A DNA stretch of 64,000 nucleotides from JANMZO01 sp963763135 (GTDB taxonomy: Bacteria; Actinomycetota; Acidimicrobiia; Acidimicrobiales; JANYDT01): NCBI GenBank assembly GCA_963763135.1, contig CAVXNJ010000004.1, positions 310,001 through 374,000 on the forward strand, read 5' to 3'. A model generated the notes under the pieces. That model searched no databases. It was not told the DNA's origin and worked only from the letters and a program-made list of their open reading frames with translations. Made by a program: the position numbers and the translations under genes. This document shows positions 8,334 through 17,285 of this stretch, piece after piece (position 1 is the stretch's first letter; each line of letters begins with the position of its first letter).

Positions 8334-10298
8334 ATGGGAATCCTGGAAGAAGACATCGCTCGTGTTCGCTCCGCCTCGGATTTCGTGGCGATTGCGAGCG
8401 AATACATCGCGCTCAAGAGGGTCGGACGCAACTACCAGGGGCTGTGCCCGTTCCATTCAGAGAAGAGCCCGTCCTTCAGCATCAGCCCCGACAAGGGCGT
8501 GTACTTCTGTTACGGATGCGGCGCCAAGGGCGACGTGATCACGTTCGTACGAGACCTGGAGCATCTCGACTTCGCCGGCGCGGTTGAGCGCCTGGCCGGC
8601 AAGGCGAATCTCACGCTTCGCTACGACACCGAGGCAATGGGACGCGACCGACTCCGCCGCTCAACACTGCTCGAGGCAATGGAGTCAGCGACGAGTTGGT
8701 ACCACGATCGTCTTCTGAAGTCCCCTGATGCGGGCCCGGCCCGTTCGTATCTGCGTTCCCGGGGCTACGACGGTGATGCGATTCGGGCATTTCGGATCGG
8801 CTGGGCGCCTGATGGTTGGGACACGCTCTGCAAGGCGCTCAAGCTTCCGGTAGATGTCGCTCGCGATACCGGGCTCGGCTACGTCAACAAGATCGGCAAG
8901 CTCAACGACTTCTTTCAGAGCCGGATCCTGTTTCCGATCTTCGATGCCAGTGGCGCTCCGATCGCCTTCGGTGGACGCAAACTGCCCGACGCCGACGGGC
9001 CAAAGTACAAGAACTCGGCCGAGTCGAAGCTGTATTCGAAAAGTCGAACGCTGTACGGGCTCAACTGGGCGAAGAACGGCATCGTGAATTCGGGTGAAGT
9101 CATCGTGTGCGAGGGCTACACCGACGTGATCGGATTTCACCGGGCCGGGCTGGCGCGGGCGGTCGCGACGTGTGGAACGGCGCTGGCCGAGGAGCACTTC
9201 AAGACCCTGAAGAACTTCGCCCGCAAGATCGTGCTGGCCTACGACGCCGACAACGCCGGCCAGAACGCGGCCGAAAAGTTCTACGCGTGGGAGAAGGCAT
9301 ACGAGATCGACATCTACGTGGTCTCGTTGCCCCCCGGGGCCGATCCGGCCGATTTGGCGCGCACCAATCCGGAGTTGCTCGCCGAGGCCGTAACCAACGC
9401 TCGACCCTTCCTGGCGTTCCGGATCGAGCGACTCCTCGCCGCGGCCAACCTGAAGACCCCAGAGGGCCGTGCTAGGGCCTTCGAGACCGCAGCCGACGCG
9501 GTGATGGCCCACCCGAACTCTCTGGTCCGGGAGCAGTACATGAAGGATCTGGCCAGTCGCTGCCAGATCTCCGAAGATGCGATGGCTCAGGTTCTGCAAG
9601 GAGGCCACCGCCCGAGCCAGCTACCGGCGAACACCGGCGCCCGACCCAAGGGTGCGGGGTCGGGAAACGACCCACGAGGCAACGGGCGGAACGACGGGCG
9701 CTGGAACAACGGTGAAGGCAGTCGGAACGGCGGCGATGCCGGTGGGCGGTCGTCGGGATCACGTCCGTCCTCTGGAGCACGGCGAAACGGCGGCCACGAG
9801 GCCGATCCGGGGTATTACGGCCCCGATTCGGGACCCGACAACTACGACCCCGGCTATGACCCTGGATACGATTCCCGCTACGACCCGGGATACGACGACG
9901 GCTACCAGTCCGACCCAGGTTCCCGCTTTTCCGGCGGTCGATCCTCGTCGTCGCCGTCCCGTTTCAACTCGTCGAATTCCTCCTCGTCGTTCGGTCGGTC
10001 CGGTCCGGCTGGTGATCGCCAGCCGTCCCGGGGACGCGCGTCGTCGGTCTCGACCCAATTGGTTGCCGCCGAAAGTGCCCGCCGGGCCGAGCGTGAAGCG
10101 CTCCGCTGGGTGCTGAGTGACCCTGGAGCGGTGCTGGGTTGGCTCGACGCCTCGTTTTTCGCCGATCCGGTCCAACGAGCGGCATTCGGTCTGGTGACCG
10201 AGTACGGCGACATCCGGGCCGCCTCTGATGCCATCGAATCGAACTCTGACACCGGTTTCCAGGGCGGACACGGTAGAAGATCAACAATTTCTTCTTGA
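8334..10298 (+). CDS. dnaG: DNA primase DnaG (C-terminal frame change)
   Basis: Synthesises RNA primers at the replication fork. The start at 8334 follows AAAGGGG. CHC2 zinc finger: Cys38, His41, Cys59, Cys62. TOPRIM domain: CEGYTD near 260 and AYDADNAG near 304. Residues about 423-572 form an unusually long low-complexity linker rich in Gly, Ser, Arg, Asn and then Tyr-Asp-Pro-Gly repeats. The helicase-binding C-terminal domain starts (REALRWVLSDPGAV), but this frame ends after GRRSTISS, whereas the conserved continuation is in the +1 frame from about 10228. The gene thus looks frameshifted around 10230-10290. It is followed directly by the sigma factor gene, the classical macromolecular-synthesis order. 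Confidence 0.93.
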   Translation: MGILEEDIARVRSASDFVAIASEYIALKRVGRNYQGLCPFHSEKSPSFSISPDKGVYFCYGCGAKGDVITFVRDLEHLDFAGAVERLAGKANLTLRYDTEAMGRDRLRRSTLLEAMESATSWYHDRLLKSPDAGPARSYLRSRGYDGDAIRAFRIGWAPDGWDTLCKALKLPVDVARDTGLGYVNKIGKLNDFFQSRILFPIFDASGAPIAFGGRKLPDADGPKYKNSAESKLYSKSRTLYGLNWAKNGIVNSGEVIVCEGYTDVIGFHRAGLARAVATCGTALAEEHFKTLKNFARKIVLAYDADNAGQNAAEKFYAWEKAYEIDIYVVSLPPGADPADLARTNPELLAEAVTNARPFLAFRIERLLAAANLKTPEGRARAFETAADAVMAHPNSLVREQYMKDLASRCQISEDAMAQVLQGGHRPSQLPANTGARPKGAGSGNDPRGNGRNDGRWNNGEGSRNGGDAGGRSSGSRPSSGARRNGGHEADPGYYGPDSGPDNYDPGYDPGYDSRYDPGYDDGYQSDPGSRFSGGRSSSSPSRFNSSNSSSSFGRSGPAGDRQPSRGRASSVSTQLVAAESARRAEREALRWVLSDPGAVLGWLDASFFADPVQRAAFGLVTEYGDIRAASDAIESNSDTGFQGGHGRRSTISS

Positions 10299-10599
10299 CC
10301 AAGCAGCCCTTCGCCTGTTGCATGAACTAGCGGTCGAAACCCCGATCAGCTCGGCCGATGACGCCGTCGCTTTGCTCGTCGGAAACGCCGCAACCCGCAC
10401 CATCGCTGCAATGTCGATGGCGAACGCGAATCCCGATGCCGACATCGACCCCACCCAGGTTCAAGCGATCGGACCGTTGAAACTTCTCGTGCAGGAGCTC
10501 CACGAACCGCGTAAGCGCGCGGAAGTGCTGGGGCACTTGGTACCCTGGCTATCAGCATGGGCACATCAGCAGAGTCAGGCGACAACACCGACGCCTTGA
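10228..10599 (+). CDS. dnaG: C-terminal helicase-binding part of DnaG in the +1 frame
   Basis: This frame encodes FLLDQAALRLLHELAVETP and a helical chain ending before the sigma factor start. The LL-ELAVE pattern is what normally follows the segment where the dnaG frame ends, so I read this as the last ~110 residues of primase displaced by one base. It could be expressed separately from the ATG at 10228, but that ATG lies inside dnaG and has no clear ribosome-binding site. It overlaps the sigma gene by 43 nt. Confidence 0.6.
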   Translation: MPSNRTLTPVSRADTVEDQQFLLDQAALRLLHELAVETPISSADDAVALLVGNAATRTIAAMSMANANPDADIDPTQVQAIGPLKLLVQELHEPRKRAEVLGHLVPWLSAWAHQQSQATTPTP

Positions 10600-11576
10600 C
10601 GTCATCTCAGCTCCGCGCGGCCTATAGCGGCTCGGGCGGGGGAGGGACGTCAGACCCCGTACGGTTGTACCTTCGAGAGATCGGTCGCGTCCCGTTGCTC
10701 GATGGCAACGGCGAGGTCGCCTTGGCCAAGCGGATAAAGGCCGGCGTTCAAGCCGAACTCCGCCTTGCTGAGCTTTCGGCCGCCGGCGGCCTCGACAGCA
10801 TCGAGTTCGCCGAACGTCGGGAACTGCAACGAACCAAGGTCGATGGTGAGCGCGCAAAAGACGAGCTGACCAACGCCAACCTGCGCCTGGTGGTGTCGAT
10901 AGCGAAGCGCTACACCGGGCGCGGCATGACACTTCTGGATCTGGTGCAGGAGGGCAACCTCGGGCTGATGCGGGCCGTGGATCGTTTCGATCACACCAAG
11001 GGTTTCAAGTTCTCGACGTACGCCACCTGGTGGATCCGCCAAGCCATTACCCGGGCCATTGCCGACCAGGGACGCACAATCCGTATTCCGGTGCACATGG
11101 TCGAGATCATCCAGAAAGTGACGCGGGCTCAGCGTGAGCTGCTTTCGGAGTTGGGCCGCGAACCCTCCATCGAGGAAATCGGCGAGCGGGTGGAGATGAC
11201 ACCCGGTCGCGTCCGCGAGATCCAGCGAATTGCCTACGATCCGGTCTCGCTCGAGTCGCCGGTCGGCGAAGACGATGGATCCACGCTGGGCGACTTCATC
11301 GAAGACGCCAGTGCGGTCGCTCCGGCCGATGCCGCGATGAAGTCGATGCTCAACGAAGCCGTCGACATAGCGCTTGAAGGGCTCAACGACCGTGAGCGTG
11401 AGGTTGTTCGTCGGCGTTTCGGCCTCGACGACGGCCAGGCCCGAACGCTTGAGCAGGTGGGCAAGGAATTCAACGTGACACGCGAGCGGATCCGTCAGAT
11501 CGAAACCAAGACGCTCGCGAAGCTCCGTCACCCGCAACGCAGCGAAAAGCTCAAGGCCTATCTCGACGAGGGCTGA
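10557..11576 (+). CDS. rpoD: RNA polymerase sigma factor, RpoD/SigA type
   Basis: A 339-residue group 1/2 sigma-70 factor. Region 1.2: DPVRLYLREIGRVPLL. Region 2: NLRLVVSIAKRYTGRGM, DLVQEGNLGLMRAVDRFD and the -10 reading helix KFSTYATWWIRQAI. Region 3 around residues 180-250. Region 4: EVVRRRFGLDDG and VTRERIRQIETKTLAKLR. The N-terminus is short (about 30 residues before region 1.2), so region 1.1 is essentially absent. Its position right behind dnaG supports the housekeeping role, though an alternative HrdB-like paralogue elsewhere cannot be excluded. Confidence 0.92.
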   Translation: MGTSAESGDNTDALTSSQLRAAYSGSGGGGTSDPVRLYLREIGRVPLLDGNGEVALAKRIKAGVQAELRLAELSAAGGLDSIEFAERRELQRTKVDGERAKDELTNANLRLVVSIAKRYTGRGMTLLDLVQEGNLGLMRAVDRFDHTKGFKFSTYATWWIRQAITRAIADQGRTIRIPVHMVEIIQKVTRAQRELLSELGREPSIEEIGERVEMTPGRVREIQRIAYDPVSLESPVGEDDGSTLGDFIEDASAVAPADAAMKSMLNEAVDIALEGLNDREREVVRRRFGLDDGQARTLEQVGKEFNVTRERIRQIETKTLAKLRHPQRSEKLKAYLDEG

Positions 11577-11586
11577 ACACCAAGCT

Positions 11587-11602
11587 GCGGGGGTAGCCCC
11601 GC
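11587..11602 (+). terminator. short GC hairpin after rpoD
   Basis: GCGGGG-GTAG-CCCCGC lies 10 nt after the sigma factor stop. There is no T run, so the terminator assignment is weak. Confidence 0.4.
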
Positions 11603-11632
11603 TACCGCCGGTTCAGTCGGCCAACGCCGCTT

Positions 11633-12547
11633 TCAGCTCGGGTTCTTGAGGTTCTTCCAGCGGTCAGCGTTGGCTTCTACTTCGCTGCGCGCCGACTTCG
11701 CATCGTTGATCAGATCGAGCGCGTTCGTTTCGACCTTGCCCCGGGTTCCGTGTGCAATCCCGATGTGCGCTACGACGGTTGTCGAAGTGCCTGCGATGTT
11801 GATCGGTTCGGCGAGTTGGATGGCAATGCGGTCCGCTACGTCCACGGCGTAGGCCCGTCCGATGTTCGTTTCCATGCCCGACAGCACGACGCCGAATTCG
11901 TCGGCGTCGAGATGCCCCACGATGTCTTCGACCCGAAGGGTCTGGCTGATGCGATTTGCCAGCTCACGGCGGATTGCCGACATGTCGGTGGGATCGAACA
12001 CTGCCCGAAGCGTGTCGAGGTGCTCGAATCCGATCGAGAGCACGGCGAGGTGTTCACCCGACCGGATCGATCGGGCCATCGCGGCCCGTAGCAGCTCACG
12101 GAACCGCACGGTGTTCGGCAGGTCGGTGACGGGGTCCGACGAACCGAGTCGCGAGATCTGCAATCGCAGTTCGGTTTCGGCCGTGCGGTCCCGCACGGTC
12201 ACTACGTGGGAGCGCCGCTTCTTCGTGAGGGGCGACCCACCGGCGGAGACCTCCCGAACAGCAACTTCGACCCAGAGTGTCTTCTCATTCGCCACGAGGA
12301 GCCGAACCGACGAACGGACCGCTTCGCCTCTGCGCTTGGTGGCTTCGTCGAGTAGCTGCTCGTAGTCGCCTTCGATCGCCGAGAGGATTTCGATCAGCGA
12401 AGCCTTCACGCCGTTGGAGGCGTCGAAGCCGAACAGCGCTTCAAACGGTCCGAAGACCTCTCGGACCTTTCCGTCGACGGACACCATGACGACGTCACGG
12501 ATATCACTGAAGGGCCCGTTCGGCGGCCCCGAAATACTCTTGGTCAT
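11633..12547 (-). CDS. GGDEF-domain protein with degenerate signature, PAS-like N-terminus
   Basis: 304 residues. Residues 1-125 look like a PAS-type sensor (DIRDVVMVSVDGKVREVFGP, later VVTVRDRTAETELRLQ linker). Residues about 130-285 form a GGDEF domain (DPVTDLPNTVRFRELLRAA), but the active-site loop reads HLDADEF instead of RxGGDEF. The Asp-Glu pair is kept while both glycines are lost, so cyclase activity is doubtful; a signalling or GTP-binding role is possible. No allosteric RxxD site is obvious. It is transcribed opposite rpoD and toward it. Confidence 0.82.
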   Translation of the reverse strand: MTKSISGPPNGPFSDIRDVVMVSVDGKVREVFGPFEALFGFDASNGVKASLIEILSAIEGDYEQLLDEATKRRGEAVRSSVRLLVANEKTLWVEVAVREVSAGGSPLTKKRRSHVVTVRDRTAETELRLQISRLGSSDPVTDLPNTVRFRELLRAAMARSIRSGEHLAVLSIGFEHLDTLRAVFDPTDMSAIRRELANRISQTLRVEDIVGHLDADEFGVVLSGMETNIGRAYAVDVADRIAIQLAEPINIAGTSTTVVAHIGIAHGTRGKVETNALDLINDAKSARSEVEANADRWKNLKNPS

Positions 12548-12672
12548 TCGAGAGCTATCGACAGCTTGCCGGGACCGCTTGAGGCACGTTGCGTCGGGTT
12601 TGTCGGCACTTTGTCACGTGACGTGGTCGGAAATCGGAGGGTGGGTCGGCCGGTTCCGGCCTGCCCAGGCGC

Positions 12673-13371
12673 TCAATCCGTGTTGTGGATGTCGATGATT
12701 CCGAGTCGTACGGCTCGGAGAATCGTCTGCGTCAGATTTTGGGTGTCGAGACGCCGGTAAATCGCCGCAAGATGATTGTTGATTGTTTTCGCGCTCAAAT
12801 CGAACTTGCGAGCGATCTGAACGGTGTTCAAACCGTCGGCCACAGCCTGAAGAACCTCGACCTGCCGAGCGCTGAGAATTTCGTCTTTTCGAGCATTTTT
12901 CTCGCGGAGATAGTGCAGAACTTCGTTGGCGATATTTTGGCTAATTACCGTGGCACCCTCGGCGACTCGCTGGACCGTGGCGAGAACGTCGGCAAACGAC
13001 GCGTCTTTGCTGAGAAACGCGCAAGCTCCTGCATGCAGGGCATTTTGGACCGTCTCCACGTCGTCGTACATCGTGAGTGCAACGACTTTCGTGCGTGGGG
13101 CCAATTGGAGAATCCGTTTGGTCGCTTCAATGCCGTCGCAGCGCGGCATGCTGACATCGGTAATCACGACGTCGGGTTGTAGGCGAACCACGGCATCGAT
13201 TAGCAGGAAACCATCACCGACATCGTCGAGAACTTCGATTCCGGCGTCTTCAAAAGCGCTACGAAATCCTTCGCGAATAGCCCGATGGTCATCGGCGATG
13301 ACAACTCGGATACGCGGCCGCTCTGCACGTGCTTCGGTTGGAGGGGTCCCGGGCGATTCTTCGTTTGTCAT
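12673..13371 (-). CDS. NarL/FixJ-type response regulator
   Basis: 232 residues from the ATG at 13371, chosen because GAAGGA sits 3 nt before it; a GTG 15 nt upstream is also open. Receiver domain with DD near 27-28, phospho-acceptor Asp about 72 (VITDVSMP), Thr in ALTMYDD and Lys in FLSKDAS. LuxR-type helix-turn-helix at the C-terminus (LSARQVEVLQAVADGLNTVQIARKFDLS, in pieces; VKTINNHL-like AKTINNHLAAIYRRL). It is the last gene of the three-gene operon led by the histidine kinase, its probable partner. Confidence 0.93.
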   Translation of the reverse strand: MTNEESPGTPPTEARAERPRIRVVIADDHRAIREGFRSAFEDAGIEVLDDVGDGFLLIDAVVRLQPDVVITDVSMPRCDGIEATKRILQLAPRTKVVALTMYDDVETVQNALHAGACAFLSKDASFADVLATVQRVAEGATVISQNIANEVLHYLREKNARKDEILSARQVEVLQAVADGLNTVQIARKFDLSAKTINNHLAAIYRRLDTQNLTQTILRAVRLGIIDIHNTD

Positions 13372-13390
13372 GGTTCCTTCGATCACGATT

Positions 13391-14167
13391 TCAGTCGGAC
13401 GAGCCTTCTTTGGTTCCTTCGGTGCTTTGGTCGCCCTGCTTGAACGTTGCCTCGAACCGGTCGACGTCGATCGCTCCGCCGTGGTCGATCTCGCTCGCCG
13501 TCAACACAATAGTGTTCAAGCCCTCGGTTAGATCGACTTCGAACGAAATCCACTCGCTGTTGGACCAGCCGTCGGCTTTGGTCGACGAAACGGAGACCGT
13601 CTTGCGCAGTGTCCCGACGCTCACGGTGATTTTGGCGTCGGCGTCGCTCGTTACACGCACATCAATGAGATAGCGGCCCGCCGTCGTGACCGGGACGCTG
13701 CACTCGATCCTGCCGTTGTTCGCTGACGGAAGCGAAATGTATCCGCGTCCCCAGAACCCTTTGCGGGACGTGAGTTCCTTAACGTCGCCCGATAGGCGGC
13801 AATCCTCGGCTTCCGTGATGCTCGGGCGGGGGGCCTGGGTGGTGGTTGTGGTGCTGGTTGTCGTCGTCGTGGTCGACGAGGTGGTCGTCGTGGTTGGTGG
13901 CGGCGAGGTCGTGGTGGTCGTGGTTGGTTCTGCGGTCGTGGTCGTCGACGTCGTTGACGTCGGGGTGGAGGTCGAGGTCGACGTCGACGTCGTTGGCACG
14001 GTGGCCGCCGAGCTCGAAATGGTCGGGGCCGATTTCACCGTCGTGGTGGCCCAACGTCCGGCTTGGATCGTCGTCGGTGGGGGATCGTCGGTCGTGGTGG
14101 TGGTTGCCGGGGCGGTGGTCGCAACTTGCCGAGTTGTCGCCACCGTGGGTTTCAACGACGGTGGCAA
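13391..14167 (-). CDS. Thr-rich linker plus CBM6/35-like carbohydrate-binding domain (3' part of a frame-shifted gene)
   Basis: After about 110 residues of Thr/Pro/Ser linker comes a beta-sandwich-like domain of about 130 residues: ITEAEDCRLSGDV, GFWGRGYISLPSANNGRI, VTTAGRYLIDVRVTS, and LNTIVLTASEIDHGGAIDVDRFEA. The EAE start, GRYxxxVR strand and DxGGAIDVDR end fit carbohydrate-binding modules of the CBM6/35 group. The nominal start is a TTG, but the same frame stays Thr/Pro-rich upstream to about 14250, where it joins the upstream open frame after a one-base change. So this is probably the outer domain of the anchored protein encoded at 14152-15120. Confidence 0.7.
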   Translation of the reverse strand: MPPSLKPTVATTRQVATTAPATTTTTDDPPPTTIQAGRWATTTVKSAPTISSSAATVPTTSTSTSTSTPTSTTSTTTTAEPTTTTTTSPPPTTTTTSSTTTTTTSTTTTTQAPRPSITEAEDCRLSGDVKELTSRKGFWGRGYISLPSANNGRIECSVPVTTAGRYLIDVRVTSDADAKITVSVGTLRKTVSVSSTKADGWSNSEWISFEVDLTEGLNTIVLTASEIDHGGAIDVDRFEATFKQGDQSTEGTKEGSSD

Positions 14168-15120
14168 CGCAATGGTCGCGGTGGTGGTCGACGTGAAACG
14201 ACCTGTCGGTATCGTGGGAGCAATCGTCGGGGTCGGTCGGGACGGGGTGTCGTAGGCGTCGCCGTCGCCGGAATCGCGGTCGTTGCCGAGACCGACGGGG
14301 CTTTGGTGACGGCTACCGACTTCGTGGTGGTCGGTGCCGCTTTCGAGGTCGTAGGCGTCAATCGAGTTGTTGACGGTGTTGGCCTTGTGGTCGAAGGGGG
14401 CGCTGGTTCGTCGACGGGATCCGGGGTGGGTTCCGTCGTCCGGGATGGCTCGATCGGTTGGGTCGTGGTTGGCAGGTTCGAGGTGTTCGGCGTGAACGGA
14501 GGGCCGGCCACCAACACGAGGGTCGCAGGCGGCCCGTCGTCGGTTGCCGGGTTGGAGATGTTGCCGAACGGGTCGGTGGCTGCATCCGCGTCGGGTTCGC
14601 TCCCACCGTTGCTGCCGCTCGACGTTTCTCCTGATCCGGAGTTTGTCCTCGGCACGTTCCGAAGAGGTGCCGATGTGGGCGTGGGCCTGGCGGTTTGGGT
14701 CGACGGCGAACGAGGACTGCGGCCGCGCGGAACTGCCGTTGTCGTAGGCACCGACAACGGGTCGGTTAGCTGAATTCCCGGACCGGATCCTTCGCCGGAA
14801 CCCGGGGCTTCGGGTGATGTCCCGATGTCAGAGCTCTCGATGTCGGCGGGTCTGACCTCGATCGGAACAGGTGAGCCAATGGCAGTTGTTCCGTCGTTGG
14901 ACTCTTCGACGGTGGTTTTCCCGGGAGTCTGCGACAGGGTCAATTGTTCGCCTGCGACCACTACCCGATCGGTCCGCAGCGCAATCTCTTCTCGCTGAAC
15001 ACGGTGCGCCATCGTGAACCCGACGATTCCGGCGGCAGTACCCGACGCGACGAGCTGAAAGGCGATTCTACCCACTCGTCCCGGTCGAAGAGCTCTGTCA
15101 AAATGAAAAACGCGTCTCAT
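14152..15120 (-). CDS. membrane-anchored Thr/Pro/Ser-rich protein (5' part of a frame-shifted gene)
   Basis: 322 residues. One membrane segment lies near residues 19-38 (IAFQLVASGTAAGIVGFTMA), followed by a polar region and then a long disordered Thr/Pro/Ser stretch. The last ~30 residues turn Arg-rich, a sign of being out of frame, exactly where the next frame down becomes Thr/Pro-rich. I infer one protein of about 570 residues: cytoplasmic tail, single anchor, long wall-spanning linker, carbohydrate-binding domain outside. Its ATG overlaps the stop of the histidine kinase (ATGA-type), so translation is coupled to the kinase. Confidence 0.7.
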   Translation of the reverse strand: MRRVFHFDRALRPGRVGRIAFQLVASGTAAGIVGFTMAHRVQREEIALRTDRVVVAGEQLTLSQTPGKTTVEESNDGTTAIGSPVPIEVRPADIESSDIGTSPEAPGSGEGSGPGIQLTDPLSVPTTTAVPRGRSPRSPSTQTARPTPTSAPLRNVPRTNSGSGETSSGSNGGSEPDADAATDPFGNISNPATDDGPPATLVLVAGPPFTPNTSNLPTTTQPIEPSRTTEPTPDPVDEPAPPSTTRPTPSTTRLTPTTSKAAPTTTKSVAVTKAPSVSATTAIPATATPTTPRPDRPRRLLPRYRQVVSRRPPPRPLRCHRR

Positions 15121-17093
15121 GGGAATTCCGAAATCACGGGACCCTCATGATCAGCTGTCTGGGTCGTTTGATCTATGGGTAATTCACTCGCTGCATATTT
15201 GTCGAAAGGACTAATCCGTCTGGTCCCGTCGGACGATTTGTCGGAGATGGTTGTCGACACGTTCCGCGCGCGAATCGGCGATGTCAAACCACGTTCTTCG
15301 TTCAATCGCATTCGGTCCGGCGCAACGTCCTGACCTGGAGACTCTCGGTTTAACGCCACCGCTGACGGGGTTCGTTTCGTCGAAAGCCCGCCCTCCACCG
15401 GGTCCGTAACCGGGGGGACGGCGACGTTGACGAGCGACGCATCGGACTCGAACTCGAGGACGATTTCGGTTCCGGAACCCGGTTCGTTGCGGGAGTTGAT
15501 CTCAACGGTCGCCCCGATCGCCACGGCACGTTCGCGGATCCCGGATAGTCCATACGAATCACTCGACCGAGTCGCGTTGGTGTCGAACCCGACACCGTCG
15601 TCGGTGATCCGAAGGCGGCTTAGGGGAGATGCAGGCCGGTAGGTGATCAGCACGTGCGACGCCGAAGCATGCTTCTCTACGTTGTTGAGTGCCTCCTGCA
15701 TGATTCGCAGCAGTTCGACTTCGATTGACGGTGGAAGTCGAGCGTCATCAGGAGCATCGAAAACGGCGACGATCCCGGTTCGGTTGGTGAAACGTCGGGC
15801 GAGGTCGGAACCAACGGCGCTGAGCGGAAGTGCCGGGGTCACGCCGGTGCGTAGTTGCCAGAGCACGTCACGGAGATCTCCGACGGTGGTGCGGGCCTCT
15901 TCGTGGGCTTTGGCCAGCTCGGGATCGTCGGCATATCGCTTCCGTAGCCGCTCGAGGGCGAACGCTGAATAGGCCACCGAAGAGGCGAGTCGGTCGTGGA
16001 CTTCCCGGGCGATCCGGCGACGCTCAGCCTCGGCCCCCATCGTTCTCAGTCGACGGAACCAGCGGCTGTTGTCGAGACTAAGGCTGAGAACGTCGGCCAT
16101 CGTTGCCAGCTGTCGATGCTCCTCCACCGCAAACGGGCCGCTGCGTTCGAGAACCACGGCTCCGAGAATCTCCTGTCGCACGATAAGCGGAGCCACGAGC
16201 GTCGGGCCGGGTTCGCTGCGAAAGCCACGGACACGGGTGAACGGTTCGCTTCCCGATGGTGGCGTGGACCCGCCGGCCAGCGTGCGTCCGAGAACGGTTT
16301 CGAGCTGCTCGGTCGTGAAAGAGGGGAGGGCCGGTGACTGAATGAGTTCGGCGCGGTCGGGCGAATGTCGGTGATTCTCGGCCAAGACCGTCCACGTGTG
16401 TTCGTCTTCGTTGCGTTGCAGGACCGTGGTGAGATCGGTATCGAACGAATCAGCAAAGCGACGAGCCGCCTCCGAAGCGATGTCACACGGTTCTCGGACG
16501 ATCTCCCCGGCTCGAGTGAGACCGGTCAGTCGAACCATCAGCGCGTTCGTATCGGACAGACGCTGGAGTTCGTTGTCCTGGGTGAGCGCTTCCGTGCGCA
16601 GGCGAAACACGCCGCGCCGGACAGCGACTCCGACCACGGCGGCGACCAGAACCGGTGTGAACAGGCGTCCGAGTTCGCTGCCGACCAGGTCGCCGCTGTT
16701 CGTGAATGCTCCGCTGACCAGCACTGACAGCACGATTGCGATGAGGGCCAGCCATGCGCCGACGAGATCCTCGGCCACGGCGGCCAACACGGTCACGACA
16801 AACAACGAGCTGGTGAAGGGACTGTGCCACGCCCCGCTTACGCCGACCGCAACACCTGTTGCGATGACCTCGAACGCGAGCCAGACGCGTCGGTTGGCGA
16901 GGTTCAGTTTCTCGAAGGGGCGAAATGTTCGCCATGTCGCCGAGCCGACGATGAAGGCCGACGCGTACGCAAGCGACTTGTCGGCTCGCTCGGCCGCCGG
17001 CAGTGAACTTACGATGCCCACGAACGCGGCGATCCATCGCCCGGCGATGATTGCGCGGTCCGGGATCGCTAGTTCGGGTGGCGGGGTATCCAT
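15117..17093 (-). CDS. NarL-partner sensor histidine kinase with GAF domain
   Basis: 658 residues. Residues 1-165 carry about four to five membrane segments. A GAF-like region covers about 190-345. HisKA_3 dimerisation domain: ERRRIAREVHDRLASSVAY with phospho-accepting His about 366. HATPase_c: EALNNVEKHA (N box), DDGVGFD and GLSGIRERA. The last ~110 residues are polar and variable. A kinase of this class phosphorylates a LuxR-type regulator, matching the operon's last gene. Operon order: kinase, anchored carbohydrate-binding protein, regulator, with overlapping or near-overlapping ends. Confidence 0.93.
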   Translation of the reverse strand: MDTPPPELAIPDRAIIAGRWIAAFVGIVSSLPAAERADKSLAYASAFIVGSATWRTFRPFEKLNLANRRVWLAFEVIATGVAVGVSGAWHSPFTSSLFVVTVLAAVAEDLVGAWLALIAIVLSVLVSGAFTNSGDLVGSELGRLFTPVLVAAVVGVAVRRGVFRLRTEALTQDNELQRLSDTNALMVRLTGLTRAGEIVREPCDIASEAARRFADSFDTDLTTVLQRNEDEHTWTVLAENHRHSPDRAELIQSPALPSFTTEQLETVLGRTLAGGSTPPSGSEPFTRVRGFRSEPGPTLVAPLIVRQEILGAVVLERSGPFAVEEHRQLATMADVLSLSLDNSRWFRRLRTMGAEAERRRIAREVHDRLASSVAYSAFALERLRKRYADDPELAKAHEEARTTVGDLRDVLWQLRTGVTPALPLSAVGSDLARRFTNRTGIVAVFDAPDDARLPPSIEVELLRIMQEALNNVEKHASASHVLITYRPASPLSRLRITDDGVGFDTNATRSSDSYGLSGIRERAVAIGATVEINSRNEPGSGTEIVLEFESDASLVNVAVPPVTDPVEGGLSTKRTPSAVALNRESPGQDVAPDRMRLNEERGLTSPIRARNVSTTISDKSSDGTRRISPFDKYAASELPIDQTTQTADHEGPVISEFP

Positions 17094-17285
17094 GTTGCGT
17101 CACTGGGTGAACGACATGAATACGCGTTCACCTTGAAAAGGTTAGTCCACTTATGAATTTTTGAACGGGTCATGGTGCGCCCCATGCAAGATCCCGGGAG
17201 AGCATCGGCCGTGACCTCGGTCGACAGGACAGAGTCCGGACCAGCGACGGCGACGACATTTGGGAGCATCTCCCAAATGAACGCG

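Noticed and set aside
13686..14255. Val-rich plus-strand frame opposite the Thr linker
   Set aside because: Mirror of Thr/Pro codons, as above.
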